Assembly: GCF_900142075.1 (NCBI RefSeq)
Contig: NZ_FQZO01000003.1
Coordinates: forward strand, 62,001-126,000
Reading direction: 5' to 3'
DNA length: 64,000 bases
Origin: Clostridium amylolyticum
GTDB lineage: Bacteria > Bacillota > Clostridia > Clostridiales > Clostridiaceae
The notes under the pieces were generated by a model. That model was not told where the DNA came from, did no database searches, and worked only from the letters and a program-made list of their open reading frames with translations. Numbering within the stretch: the first letter of the stretch is position 1; each line of letters starts with the position of its first letter. Below are positions 1-8,978 of this stretch, piece by piece. Position numbers and translations under genes: made by a program.

Positions 1-1402
1 CTTTGCTGGATACATCAGGATAAATTCTCTGAGTAAACACTTCTTCACCATGATTTATAAAAATCTCTAGAGAAGAGTTATCAGAGAAAATCTGAATTTT
101 AAAAACATCGCTGTTTAACTTACACTTTCTAACGCCTTTTAAACCTTGTCCGCTATTATTTCTATCTACTAAAATTGTCTTACTTGGCAGATTAAAAGAG
201 ATTAAGGTATATTCATCACCATTTTCAGAGCATCTCATTTTTATGCCAAAGTCCTCAGCGGATATTCCCTCTAGGAGAATTTCTAGATCAAATTTTATCC
301 CTTCTATACCTTCCAAAGATATTTCTTCATTTTCTATGATGATGTTTTCATAAGCTATTTCATCTTTTCTTAAGGCTTTTAACTCATCCACAGGTATCTG
401 ATGTATTTTGCCATTTACTAGTTTTAGCTCTCTGGGAAGGGTTAGACAATGAACCCAATGATATTTTTCACTAGGGTGTTCTTCCCCGGGCATACCCATC
501 CATGACATCAATAGTATTCTGTTTTTATCATCCACCGTAATTTGAGGGGCATAAAAATCAAAGCCTCTGTCTAATTCTATAAATCCATTATGGTCTAGAA
601 AGCCGGTTTTATAATTTAATTTTCCCACCATATAACCGCATTGATATAAGTTGTTGTACAACATACCTTCAGGCTCAAGGCCTTGAGGACAGGCTATTAA
701 CACATCTTTATCGTCTATGTTGAATAGGTTAGGGCATTCCCACATGTATCCAAAGTTCCCTAGTACTCCGATATTTGAGCCAGCTACTTCTCCTATCATT
801 GTCCAATTTTTAAGGTCAGGAGACTTGTATAATATAATCTTACCTTGTTTATCTATGCTCTGAGCTCCGATAACCATATAGCAAAGATTATCTTTCTTCC
901 AAAGTTTAGGGTCTCGAAAGTGCGGTGTGTAGCCCTGGGGTTGATGAGAGATTACAGGGTTATTAGGATATTTAGTAAATTCAATTCCATTAGTACTTTC
1001 TGCTAAACATTGATAAGTTTCTCTATTTCCTTTTTCGTCCTTTACGTTACCGGTGTACATTAAAGTAAGTTTTCCTTCATTATCTATAGCAGAGCCGGAG
1101 TAACATCCATGGGTTTCATACCAGTTAGCAGGGGAGAGGGCTAAAGGCATGGACTGCCAGTTAGTTAAATCTTTGCTTTTAACATGACCCCAAAATACGG
1201 TTTTCTCCTCAGGATAAAAGGGATTAAACTGGTAAAATATATGATATTCTCCATTGAATTGTATGAAGCCATTGGGATCATTTAAAAATCCTACAGGAGG
1301 CTGTATGTGATACTCCTGCCTAAAGATATCCTGATTTACCAAGTCTTCATAATCCTTTATTCTTTTATAAGCTTTATTTAAGAGCTGACGCTCCATGTTC
1401 AT
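1..1402 (-). CDS. scrB: Sucrose-6-phosphate hydrolase (GH32), 3' end outside window
   Basis: Reading the minus strand from ATG at 1402 gives 467 codons with no stop before the window edge, so only the last few residues are missing (family about 480-490 aa). GH32 hallmarks are present: NDPNG at residues 41-45 with Asp42 as the expected nucleophile, FRDP near 160 and WECP near 215 carrying the expected acid/base Glu. It should cleave phosphorylated sucrose, or another beta-fructoside, in the cytosol; no signal peptide is seen. It follows the fructokinase gene on the same strand, separated by a 145-bp repeat, and probably shares its leader. A second in-frame ATG lies at 1396. A levanase-type substrate cannot be excluded, but the scrK neighbour favours sucrose-6-phosphate. 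Confidence 0.93.
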   Translation of the reverse strand, partial: MNMERQLLNKAYKRIKDYEDLVNQDIFRQEYHIQPPVGFLNDPNGFIQFNGEYHIFYQFNPFYPEEKTVFWGHVKSKDLTNWQSMPLALSPANWYETHGCYSGSAIDNEGKLTLMYTGNVKDEKGNRETYQCLAESTNGIEFTKYPNNPVISHQPQGYTPHFRDPKLWKKDNLCYMVIGAQSIDKQGKIILYKSPDLKNWTMIGEVAGSNIGVLGNFGYMWECPNLFNIDDKDVLIACPQGLEPEGMLYNNLYQCGYMVGKLNYKTGFLDHNGFIELDRGFDFYAPQITVDDKNRILLMSWMGMPGEEHPSEKYHWVHCLTLPRELKLVNGKIHQIPVDELKALRKDEIAYENIIIENEEISLEGIEGIKFDLEILLEGISAEDFGIKMRCSENGDEYTLISFNLPSKTILVDRNNSGQGLKGVRKCKLNSDVFKIQIFSDNSSLEIFINHGEEVFTQRIYPDVSSK

Positions 1403-1475
1403 TATAATCACATCCAATAAAGTAGTATTTTTTTATAAGTGTGGGACAGGCTGACATTTTTACAAGTAAATATTT

Positions 1476-1620
1476 TATCCCATAGCTAATGGCTCCTAAT
1501 ACTCCCACTTCTTCAAGTGGTGGTAATGAGCGCTAAGCTCCTGGATAAGTTCTTCTAAGCTTCAGATGGAGGAGTATTCCTTTTAAGCAAACCTCACCTG
1601 AAACTAAGAAGCACTTGATT
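1476..1620 (-). repeat. 145-bp structured dispersed repeat, copy 1
   Basis: First of four diverged copies (others near 20781, 25631 and 47883). All start with CCATAGCT and end with CACTTGAT on the plus strand. It contains a hairpin around 1503-1526 (CCACTT-cttc-AAGTGG) and a second potential helix pairing the TTCAGATGGAGG and CCTCACCTGAA segments. It lies between scrK and scrB. Its right end overlaps the last codons of scrK and provides the scrK stop codon. It may be a non-autonomous IS200/IS605-type element; that is inference, as no transposase or TnpB is present. Confidence 0.8.
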
Positions 1621-2581
1621 CATCACTACCAATGTTTATAACCTCATCCAAGGTAGGAAGTGCTGCAATAGCCCCTAATTTGGTGCATACTATAGCTCCC
1701 ACGGTATTGGCGAAAGCGATAATATCTTTTAATGCTTCAAAATTATCTATAATATTTTTAGGATTATCCATAGATAAAAGTTTATAAAGTACAGCACCCA
1801 CAAAAGCATCCCCAGCGCCAGTGGAATCAATGGAGGTTACCTTAATGCTAGGTACTTTTTCTATATCATTACCATTAGAAATAAGAGTTCCATCTTTCCC
1901 CAAAGTTACAGCTACTACTTTTGCTCCCAGCTCATGAAAAATCTTTATGGCTTTACTTAAATCTTCTTCTTCAGAAATTAATTTTATCTCTTCATCACTT
2001 ACCTTAACAAAATCACTATAGCCTAGGCAGCTTTTAGAAATTTCTCTAAAGTCATCTTCTTTCCCTTTCCATAAATCCACCCTATAATTAGGATCAAAGC
2101 TTATGAAAATATTGTTATCCTTAGCAGATTTCATAGCTTTTATATAACATTCCTTAGAAGTACCACCAAGGAGAGCAGTGGCAGATCCAAAATGAATAAT
2201 TTTAGCATTAAGCATCTCTTCCTTATTCAGTTCTTCATAGCTAAACTCCTCATCTGCTCCTCGGTTAAATATAAAATCTCTTTCTCCGTTAGATTGTAAG
2301 GAAACAAAAGCCAAAGTGGTTTTATACCTTGGATCTAATATCAGCATTGATGCATCCACCCCGGATTCTTCCAAGGTGTTTTTTAAAAATTCTCCAAAAA
2401 CGTCAGCACCCACCTTACCAGCAAACTGCGCCTCACCACCTAACTTTGAAATAGCTGCAGCAACATTAGCTGGAGCCCCACCAGCTTTCTTGATGAAGTT
2501 AACCCCCTGCCTTAAGTCCACATCAAAGTCTGAACATATAAAGTCTATTAATAATTCTCCAATACAAAGTACCTTATCCAT
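1604..2581 (-). CDS. scrK: Fructokinase, PfkB/ribokinase family
   Basis: The 325-aa protein carries the PfkB signatures: an N-terminal GGAPANVA segment near residue 34 and the C-terminal DSTGAGDAF box near 255 with the catalytic Asp. It should phosphorylate fructose released by the adjacent GH32 enzyme to fructose-6-phosphate. The ATG at 2581 is preceded by GGAGGGAGGATAAA, a strong ribosome binding site. It is the first gene of the minus-strand sucrose operon and lies behind a RAT antiterminator and a promoter. The last residues (SSAS) and the stop codon are encoded by the end of the 145-bp repeat, so the native C-terminus has probably been replaced slightly. Confidence 0.93.
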   Translation of the reverse strand: MDKVLCIGELLIDFICSDFDVDLRQGVNFIKKAGGAPANVAAAISKLGGEAQFAGKVGADVFGEFLKNTLEESGVDASMLILDPRYKTTLAFVSLQSNGERDFIFNRGADEEFSYEELNKEEMLNAKIIHFGSATALLGGTSKECYIKAMKSAKDNNIFISFDPNYRVDLWKGKEDDFREISKSCLGYSDFVKVSDEEIKLISEEEDLSKAIKIFHELGAKVVAVTLGKDGTLISNGNDIEKVPSIKVTSIDSTGAGDAFVGAVLYKLLSMDNPKNIIDNFEALKDIIAFANTVGAIVCTKLGAIAALPTLDEVINIGSDESSAS

Positions 2582-2675
2582 TTTATCCTCCCTCCGATTT
2601 TTAAAAGGTTTCTTTTAAACTTGAGCTTCTCTTTTCACAAATTACTTTAAACTGCTTTTTCCTCCTAATAATCAT

Positions 2676-2758
2676 AAAGACCTAAAAAGACGGCTCAAGC
2701 TATTAACTTTGCTTACCATCCTCTTAGGTCTTGCCTGCATCACCAGTAACAATCCAGC
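2676..2758 (-). promoter_or_regulatory. RAT antiterminator overlapping a terminator (SacT/SacY/LicT type)
   Basis: On the minus strand the leader reads GGATTGTTACTGGTGATGC followed by AGGCAAGACCTAAG, which closely matches ribonucleic antiterminator (RAT) sites bound by BglG/SacT-type proteins. The 3' part of the RAT (AAGACCTAA) is complementary to TTAGGTCTT 40-50 nt downstream, giving a mutually exclusive terminator stem. This is the standard PTS-controlled attenuation layout and predicts sucrose-inducible expression of scrK-scrB. No CAT-domain RNA-binding antiterminator is encoded in the window; the two PRD regulators here have DNA-binding N-termini. Confidence 0.88.
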
Positions 2759-2795
2759 TATTTTAATTTTTATAATATTATATCTTTATAATATT

Positions 2796-2824
2796 ATATT
2801 AATGTCTTAAATATTACATGTCAA
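2796..2824 (-). promoter_or_regulatory. Sigma-A type promoter of the sucrose operon
   Basis: Minus-strand TTGACA (2819-2824) and TAATAT (2796-2801) are separated by 17 bp, with a TATAAT hexamer overlapping slightly downstream. They lie just upstream of the RAT leader, as expected for scrK-scrB transcription. Confidence 0.7.
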
Positions 2825-2858
2825 GGGAATTAAGGAGGTAAATACCAATAAAAGGAAT

Positions 2859-2917
2859 CGCCCCTGGGGTGCATCCATTTTATGGATGCACCCCAGGGGC
2901 GGTTACATAAAATGGTA
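2859..2917. repeat. GC-rich palindrome locus a (2 units)
   Basis: CGCCCCTGGGGTGCATCC and its near-perfect reverse complement flank ATTTT, with a trailing TTACATAAAATGG half unit. It lies in the divergent gap between scrK and the DUF1003 gene. Because it is upstream of both genes, it cannot act as a 3' terminator. Confidence 0.9.
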
Positions 2918-3119
2918 TGTTAATAATATTATTAGAATTTGTCTAGTTAAGTGGATAATATATCATGTTATAATTATACTATCAAAGAAATATTAATTAG
3001 ATTTCAGTGGAAATAACTAAAGAATTTAAATATATTATATATTTTTTTGCATATAGAAGATTTAATATTGATAACTAGAGAAAAATTGAAATTAAACATA
3101 AAATGTGAGGTGTTTTATA

Positions 3120-3629
3120 ATGGATGAAAAGTATGATAAGGAAAAGATAGTTAAAATGATTTTGGAAAATAAGGATAGTATAGAAGATATAGATGAAGAT
3201 ATTATACATGATCTTATCAGTGGAAAAGTGTCTAAGGACATAAATCAAATTCATCAGAAAAAGCTAACTTTAGGTGATAGGGCTTCAGATAAAATATCAG
3301 ATTTTGTAGGGAGCTGGCCTTTTATACTAATTGGATTAGGTCTTATTGCTTTATGGATTATCTTAAATATAGTTGGATACTTCGTACATTTTGATCCATA
3401 TCCATTTATTCTTTTAAATCTTTTTTTGTCCTGCCTAGCAGGGATACAAGCACCTATAATTATGATGGCACAAAACAGACAAGAAGAAAAAGATAGATTA
3501 AGAGCCAAAAATGATTATAAAGTTAATTTGAAATCAGAAATTATAGTACAAGATTTACACAATAAAGTAGATGAAATTATGAGAAACCAAGAAGAGATAT
3601 TAAGAGAGCTTAGAGAGTTAAAAAAATAA
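3120..3629 (+). CDS. DUF1003 membrane protein
   Basis: The protein of about 169 aa has an acidic N-terminus, two hydrophobic helices (roughly residues 65-85 and 95-115) joined by a short aromatic turn, and a charged C-terminal coiled coil rich in Glu, Arg and Lys. This is the layout of DUF1003 proteins. The family has no well-established function. The ATG at 3120, with GAGGTG 7 nt upstream, is preferred to an in-frame GTG at 3105 that lies inside that ribosome binding site. It appears monocistronic. Confidence 0.85.
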   Translation: MDEKYDKEKIVKMILENKDSIEDIDEDIIHDLISGKVSKDINQIHQKKLTLGDRASDKISDFVGSWPFILIGLGLIALWIILNIVGYFVHFDPYPFILLNLFLSCLAGIQAPIIMMAQNRQEEKDRLRAKNDYKVNLKSEIIVQDLHNKVDEIMRNQEEILRELRELKK

Positions 3630-3656
3630 ATTATTGTGTATCATTTACCTGAAAAC

Positions 3657-3700
3657 ACTGTATCGTATAACTTTTATTTGATACAGTACTTTTATTTGTA
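3657..3700 (+). terminator. Possible terminator after the DUF1003 gene
   Basis: ACTGTATC and GATACAGT form an 8-bp stem with a 15-nt loop, followed by ACTTTTATTTG. The stem is modest and the U-tract imperfect. Confidence 0.45.
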
Positions 3701-3788
3701 TTGTTTTCCATATGTTAAAATAATTGGCATGCTTCTTGCTTGTGATATATAGTGTATCAATTACAAAACATAGAGAGGTGGGTCAAAC

Positions 3789-6230
3789 TTGAAAATTATA
3801 AAAAGAGCGTTACTTTTATTACTTGCATTAATGGTGATCTTTCCTGTAAATTTAGCTTTAGCCAAGGATAATAATGGGGAAGTGCTAAAAGCTTTTTCAA
3901 AGGAAAAGATAATGGCAAAGGACACTGCTAATAAGACCATAGATTTAGAGTATAAAGGGATTGTATCATTATCAGAGAACTATTCAGTTTACAAATATAA
4001 AGAGGGTAAATTTATAAAGAGTTCCTTAAGTGAGGTGCTGGTTGGGACTGAAAATGTAACGGTTTACTATAATGAAGGGGGACAAGCTGATTTAATATTC
4101 ATTGATGGGGAAACACCTACTAAGAATATGAGGGTAGGGATAATGAATTCAGGCTTTGTATCTTTAGAGCATGACGTTATAGATTTTCAGAGTGCAGATG
4201 GATATGTTATACAGGATAAAAAAGCTGGTACAAAGTACGAAGTTGTACCTAATACCAGTGCCAAGCTTATAGTAGATAATAATCAATTAAAGGTAACTAT
4301 AAGTGGGGCAGAAGTATTTAGAAGCTCTAATAGACTATATATATTGCCAAAAACTACTACCAATGAATCTTCTAAGATTAAGATAGATACTTTTAAAAGA
4401 GCCTATGGAAACCCTTCTTATAGAGGATTTTTTGAGATTACATTATCAAAAACTCCAGGGAAAATAAACATTATTAATGAAGTGGATATGGAAGATTATT
4501 TACTCCAGGTGGTTCCTAGTGAAATGCCAGCAAGCTTTGGAGCTGAAGCTTTAAAAGCTCAAGCAGTAGCAGCTAGAACCTATGCTATGGGAGATTACTT
4601 AAGCAATAGATATGCTTCTAAGGGATTCTTTGTAGATGATAGTACATTAAGTCAGGTATATAATAACTCAGCTGAAAATGCTGATACTACTGCTGCAGTA
4701 AAGAATACTAGCGGTAAGATAATGATGAGCAATGGTGCTTTGGTAGATGCTAGGTATTACTCTACCTCTGGAGGTTTTGGGGCAGCTAAGCATGAAGTCT
4801 GGTCAGATCCAGGTAGTACAAGCTTCCCGGGCACTCCACTACCTTATCTTATAGCTCAAAGCTTTACTTATGATCCAAAAGATCCTAGTAATAAAACTAT
4901 GCTTAAGTTAAATACTCAAGATGAAGCTGCTATTAATGCCTTTTATAAGGATTTATCTTATTTAGGATATGACTCTACTTCCGCTTATTTTAGATGGAAG
5001 GTATCATTAACAAAAGAGCAAATACAAAATACCATTAATAAGAATATTTTAATAAGGTATGCCGCAGAACCAGATTTTATATTGACTAAAGACAGCAATG
5101 GAAAGTTTGTAAACAAGCAGATACCTGCAGATGGCATAGGAACTTTTAAAAACATGTATGTGGCTAAAAGAGGTTCTGGTGGAAATATCATGGAGTTAAT
5201 TGTAGAAGGCAGTAATGGTACATTTAAAATAATAAAAGAATTTAATATTAGATTTACCATAAGACCTAATAAAGTGGATACAGGCGCTTCAACAGATATA
5301 ATAGCTCAAAGAGCAAAAGGCGGCTCTAAAGATTATGACCCAGGATTTAATTTAAAAAATCCAAGCATATTATATTCTGCATTTTTTACCTTTGATTTTG
5401 AAAAAGATTCTAATAATGAAATTACTAACGTGATTTTCTACGGAGGTGGAAATGGACATGGGGCAGGTATGAGTCAATACGGTGCATCTGCTTTAGGTGC
5501 AAATGGATGGACCTTTGACAAAATACTAACTGCTTATTATGCAAATATGAACTTTGTAGATTTGAATAAAACTATGGTTAAGCAAACATCACCTTTAAAC
5601 ATGATGATAAACTATGGAAAAGATATAAAAGATAAGGCTGAAGAGGGAATCAAAGCAGGGAACCATAGGATAGGCTCTAAAGGTATACTGCAAAAAGAAA
5701 TAGATAAGGCTGTAGCTGTAAGCAGCAATTCTAATTCTAGTGAGGAAGAAATAAGACAAGCTGTTTTATCTCTGAGAAATTCCATAGAAGTATTTAATGC
5801 ATCCATAGTTAGTGAAGAAGAAGCGGCACAATTAGGGAAAGAGAAACAAGCAATAGATGCTATTCAGGCCCTTCCACAGCTTGATAAGCTTACTTTAGAT
5901 CATGAAGAAGCAGTAAATAAAGCAAGAGAACTAGTAACTGCTGCAAATAATGACTCTGCCATAACAAATTTACCTAAGCTAGTGGCTTTAGAATCTAGAA
6001 TAAAAGAACTAAAAAATCCATCCATTCCTAAGGATGATGATGATAAAACAGAGGAGCCTAAGGATAATGGCAATGGTGATAGTGAGGTAAAAGACACAGA
6101 GAATAATCTTCCTAAAACCGGAAGCTACTTGGATATCTCAACTTTATTATTAATTGGCATCTTGATGTTGTCAGCTGGAATAAAGTATTCAGGATTTCTA
6201 AAGAAAACTGAATCTCACAAAAAAATATAG
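3789..6230 (+). CDS. Sortase-anchored SpoIID/LytB-domain protein
   Basis: The 813-aa surface protein starts at TTG (3789) behind AGAGGTGGG. Residues 1-26 form a signal peptide. The middle carries a SpoIID/LytB domain, with MEDYLLQVVPSEMP near 234 and GHGAGMSQYGA near 555; relatives of this domain act on peptidoglycan glycan strands. A helical FIVAR-like stretch follows (about 610-750), then an acidic Asp/Glu/Lys linker. LPKTG at 774-778, a hydrophobic helix and a basic tail form a sortase signal. SpoIID is normally a sporulation membrane protein, so a wall-anchored version is less common. It is probably a peptidoglycan-modifying surface enzyme and a possible substrate of the sortase at 11.8 kb. 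Confidence 0.88.
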   Translation: MKIIKRALLLLLALMVIFPVNLALAKDNNGEVLKAFSKEKIMAKDTANKTIDLEYKGIVSLSENYSVYKYKEGKFIKSSLSEVLVGTENVTVYYNEGGQADLIFIDGETPTKNMRVGIMNSGFVSLEHDVIDFQSADGYVIQDKKAGTKYEVVPNTSAKLIVDNNQLKVTISGAEVFRSSNRLYILPKTTTNESSKIKIDTFKRAYGNPSYRGFFEITLSKTPGKINIINEVDMEDYLLQVVPSEMPASFGAEALKAQAVAARTYAMGDYLSNRYASKGFFVDDSTLSQVYNNSAENADTTAAVKNTSGKIMMSNGALVDARYYSTSGGFGAAKHEVWSDPGSTSFPGTPLPYLIAQSFTYDPKDPSNKTMLKLNTQDEAAINAFYKDLSYLGYDSTSAYFRWKVSLTKEQIQNTINKNILIRYAAEPDFILTKDSNGKFVNKQIPADGIGTFKNMYVAKRGSGGNIMELIVEGSNGTFKIIKEFNIRFTIRPNKVDTGASTDIIAQRAKGGSKDYDPGFNLKNPSILYSAFFTFDFEKDSNNEITNVIFYGGGNGHGAGMSQYGASALGANGWTFDKILTAYYANMNFVDLNKTMVKQTSPLNMMINYGKDIKDKAEEGIKAGNHRIGSKGILQKEIDKAVAVSSNSNSSEEEIRQAVLSLRNSIEVFNASIVSEEEAAQLGKEKQAIDAIQALPQLDKLTLDHEEAVNKARELVTAANNDSAITNLPKLVALESRIKELKNPSIPKDDDDKTEEPKDNGNGDSEVKDTENNLPKTGSYLDISTLLLIGILMLSAGIKYSGFLKKTESHKKI

Positions 6231-6249
6231 ATAATATTCCAATAAATGT

Positions 6250-6340
6250 TACTACCCCAGGGGTGCATCCTTTTTTTTGTAAGCACCCCTGGGGTGGTGA
6301 CATTTTATGTAATCACTCTAGGAGTAGTTACATAAGATGG
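6250..6340. repeat. GC-rich palindrome locus b (3 units)
   Basis: Three consecutive units lie downstream of the SpoIID-domain gene, each of the form ACAT/GGAT...ACCCCWGGGGT...ATGT. The third is degenerate (CACTCTAGGAGTAG). The three-unit array shows that the element is built of roughly 27-bp palindromic modules rather than one fixed hairpin. Confidence 0.88.
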
Positions 6341-6501
6341 CATATAACTTCTATTTTATGGAAAATATCTTATAATGTTTTATATTAGTTAAAATTAATT
6401 ATAAAAAATATAGTAAAAGTTAAAAATTTAAGAGGAATTATATGTTTTTTATAGAAATATATTATATGCATAGGAATATATAATGGCATAGGAGGCTTAA
6501 T

Positions 6502-6771
6502 ATGGAAACAAATAATGTTCAAGTTCAGTCACAACAGAATGAAAGTGTAATAACCATGGGAGATTGGGTGGTTACTTTATTATTAACTTTTATTCCTATA
6601 GTTAATATTATTATGCTCTGCATTTGGGCTTTTGGAAGTGATACTCCCTTAAGCAAGAAAAACTTTGCTAAAGCTCAATTGATATTTTTAGCAATAGGTA
6701 TTGTATTATCAATTTTATTAGGTGGTTCAATTGTAGCACTTATTATGGCGGCTTCAGCCGGTGGTTATTAA
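6502..6771 (+). CDS. Small two-helix membrane protein
   Basis: The 89-aa protein has a polar, Gln/Asn-rich N-terminus of about 20 residues, a first membrane segment with the pattern TLLLTFIPIVNIIMLCIWAF, a short KK-containing loop and a second glycine/alanine-rich membrane segment. AGGAGG precedes ATG at 6502. No enzymatic motif is visible. Similar small proteins are common in clostridia without an assigned function. Confidence 0.75.
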   Translation: METNNVQVQSQQNESVITMGDWVVTLLLTFIPIVNIIMLCIWAFGSDTPLSKKNFAKAQLIFLAIGIVLSILLGGSIVALIMAASAGGY

Positions 6772-6851
6772 TAATAAATAAAGTACCATTAATAACAGGA
6801 ATTTTAATATGTTTTTTATTATTTAATAATTCTGTATTGTGATTTACAATT

Positions 6852-6890
6852 TAAAAGGATAGCCTATTTTTAGAGGCTATCCTTTTTTGA
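6852..6890 (+). terminator. Intrinsic terminator
   Basis: AAAAGGATAGCCT-atttttaga-GGCTATCC is followed by TTTTTT. It is a strong stem with a U-tract downstream of the small membrane protein. The flanking A-run would also let it work for the convergent minus-strand operon. Confidence 0.85.
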
Positions 6891-6960
6891 GCTATATTTT
6901 ACTTAGTGGATTATATATTAAGTGGGTTTAATTAAGTGCCATTAAGTATTCTTTTGTATA

Positions 6961-7656
6961 TTATAGTGCAGATTTTATATCCATTATATATTGTTCAAGT
7001 AAATTATAATCTTTATGTCCCATTAGTTTCATAAAGTTTGAACCTATTATTACGCCATCAGCACTGTTATCTATAATGGATTTTGTGTGTTCCTTGGTGC
7101 TTATGCCAAAGCCGATTAACACATCTAGGTCAGAATATTTTCTTATTCTTTTCATGGTTTTTTTGTATTCATCAGGAAGGCTGTTAAAGCTGCCGGTTTT
7201 TCCTCTTCCACTCATGGCATAAGCAAATATCATATTATTCTTTAACTTTAATTGCAGTTCTTCTTCGTTAAGATCTTCATTATATAATTGTATAGGATTC
7301 ACATTGTTTGTATTTTCCACAAATTCGTCTACACATAACAATCCATCATAATAGTCTGAGTTATTTAGAAGGTCATATTTTATTAGCCCTTCTTTATAGG
7401 TCATGAGAATAAGCTTAAAATTCTTGTACTTACTCTTTATTTCATGAAGGGTGTCATAGAATTCCTTATTGTCTAGTCCCATATCCAACACTTGCTTATG
7501 ACTGTCTTTAATTATTTGTCCATCCATGTAGGGGTTGGTAACTGGTACCCCCAATTCTAAGTAATCTACTTTGCATTTTTCTAAAACATCTAAGGTTTTA
7601 AAAAATTCTTCTTTATTAGGATAATTTATAGTTACGTATATGGCTAATTTCTTCAT
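6961..7656 (-). CDS. TrpA-like (beta/alpha)8-barrel protein in a PTS operon
   Basis: The 231-aa protein is shorter than tryptophan synthase alpha (about 268 aa) but keeps its core. ELGVPVTNPYMDG holds Glu34 and Asp45 with the same 11-residue spacing as catalytic Glu49 and Asp60 of TrpA. The loop-6 region reads YAMSGRGKTG, and the phosphate-binding end reads GFGIS...GVIIGS. There is no trpB or other trp gene nearby. The gene starts one base after the stop of the EIIC gene, without its own clear ribosome binding site, so translation is probably coupled. In this position it should act on the imported sugar phosphate, perhaps as a retro-aldolase using the TrpA acid-base pair. That role is inference. 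Confidence 0.82.
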   Translation of the reverse strand: MKKLAIYVTINYPNKEEFFKTLDVLEKCKVDYLELGVPVTNPYMDGQIIKDSHKQVLDMGLDNKEFYDTLHEIKSKYKNFKLILMTYKEGLIKYDLLNNSDYYDGLLCVDEFVENTNNVNPIQLYNEDLNEEELQLKLKNNMIFAYAMSGRGKTGSFNSLPDEYKKTMKRIRKYSDLDVLIGFGISTKEHTKSIIDNSADGVIIGSNFMKLMGHKDYNLLEQYIMDIKSAL

Positions 7657-7657
7657 A

Positions 7658-8938
7658 CTAAATACCTAATAGTCTTAGTAAACGTCCTAGTAAAGGTCCG
7701 TAGAAGGTGTAGTCAGTTTCTGATAATACCCTCATAACAGGCTCATAGCTTCCTACAAGAGGTAATAACAATGCTTGTCCAAAAATTAGTATTAATCCAT
7801 TCACAAAAGAACCTATAATAGCTCCTCTTCTTCCACCAGTGGCATTACCAAAGATTGCTGTAACTGCTCCTGTAAAGAAAGTTGGTATCAGAGCTGGGAA
7901 AACTATTATTGGATATTTTAATAAACCTAATATTGTCATACCCACAAATCCTGCCAGTAAGCTACATATAAAACCTACTAGTACAGAAGTTGGGTGGTTA
8001 GGGAATAGTAGTGGAACATCTAATCCAGGTATAGCATTAGGTATAAGTTTGTTGGATATACCGTGGAAAGCTGGTACAATTTCTGCTAACATCATTCTAA
8101 CACCAGTGATTATTACAGTTATCCATAATCCAAAGTTAAGACCGCTAAGTAATGAGAAAGTGATGATGTCTCTGCCATTGCTTACATTGCTTACAACAAA
8201 GGATGGTCCGCTTATTAATGAAATAATTAAAAATATTAAAGACATTACTACAGTTAATGAAATAGTAGTTTCTCTTAAAAATTCAAATCCTTTTGGAAGC
8301 TTTATAGCTTCTAAGTCTTTATCTTTATTACCAAAAACCTTTCCTAGGCCTGCAGATATTAAGCAGCCTATAGAACTGGAGTGTCCTATAGTAAAACCTT
8401 GCCCGCCTTTTATATGTTTCATTAGTGGAGCTATGTAAGCACAAGTGAAAGTTAAATAAATTCCTAATAATATTGATCCTATAATAACTATAAGTGCTAG
8501 GTTTAAACTTGTATTAAACTTTAGTAAAGCCGCTATAAGTCCTGCATAGAAAAAGGATACATGGGCTGAAAGATGCACATATTTAAACTTTGTAAATCTT
8601 GCGATTAAAACGTTAACCATAAATCCAATAGCGAAGATTAAAGTTGTTTCTACACCTATTTCTGTAAAGCTTGCTCCAATGGCATTACCTATTTCAGGTA
8701 TTTTCACGTTAAGGTTAAATACTTTTATTAACATAGGCTGTAATGGAAGTAAAGCCATACCCATGCTTTGAGCTCCCGTTGTTATCATTAGGAATCCTAC
8801 CATGGTTTTGATAGCGCTAGATGTTATGGCACCCGCCTTTTTCTTTTGCACAGCTAATCCTATGATTGCTACCATACCAATTAAAAATGCTGGTTCAGAG
8901 AATACATTTTTAATAAGATATAATATAGAATTACTCAT
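7658..8938 (-). CDS. ulaA: Ascorbate-type PTS permease, EIIC (SgaT/UlaA family)
   Basis: The 426-aa polytopic membrane protein has about ten to twelve hydrophobic segments. Its sequence style is typical of SgaT/UlaA permeases, including an early MVGFLMITTGAQSMG segment and a C-terminal GNATGGRRGAIIGSF stretch. It should form the membrane channel of a PTS importing an ascorbate-like sugar acid or another substrate of this family. It lies 40 bp after the EIIB gene and is followed by the TrpA-like gene, all on the minus strand. The actual substrate is uncertain because the usual UlaD/E/F catabolic enzymes are missing. Confidence 0.88.
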   Translation of the reverse strand: MSNSILYLIKNVFSEPAFLIGMVAIIGLAVQKKKAGAITSSAIKTMVGFLMITTGAQSMGMALLPLQPMLIKVFNLNVKIPEIGNAIGASFTEIGVETTLIFAIGFMVNVLIARFTKFKYVHLSAHVSFFYAGLIAALLKFNTSLNLALIVIIGSILLGIYLTFTCAYIAPLMKHIKGGQGFTIGHSSSIGCLISAGLGKVFGNKDKDLEAIKLPKGFEFLRETTISLTVVMSLIFLIISLISGPSFVVSNVSNGRDIITFSLLSGLNFGLWITVIITGVRMMLAEIVPAFHGISNKLIPNAIPGLDVPLLFPNHPTSVLVGFICSLLAGFVGMTILGLLKYPIIVFPALIPTFFTGAVTAIFGNATGGRRGAIIGSFVNGLILIFGQALLLPLVGSYEPVMRVLSETDYTFYGPLLGRLLRLLGI

Positions 8939-8978
8939 TGATTATTCCTCCTTTTAAAATTTATATAATAATTATTTC

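Noticed and set aside
3105..3120. Upstream starts for several genes (3105, 9290, 19104, 22949, 25631, 36900, 45545, 62698)
   Set aside because: In each case a strong ribosome binding site lies between the longer start and an internal ATG, so the shorter start was used.
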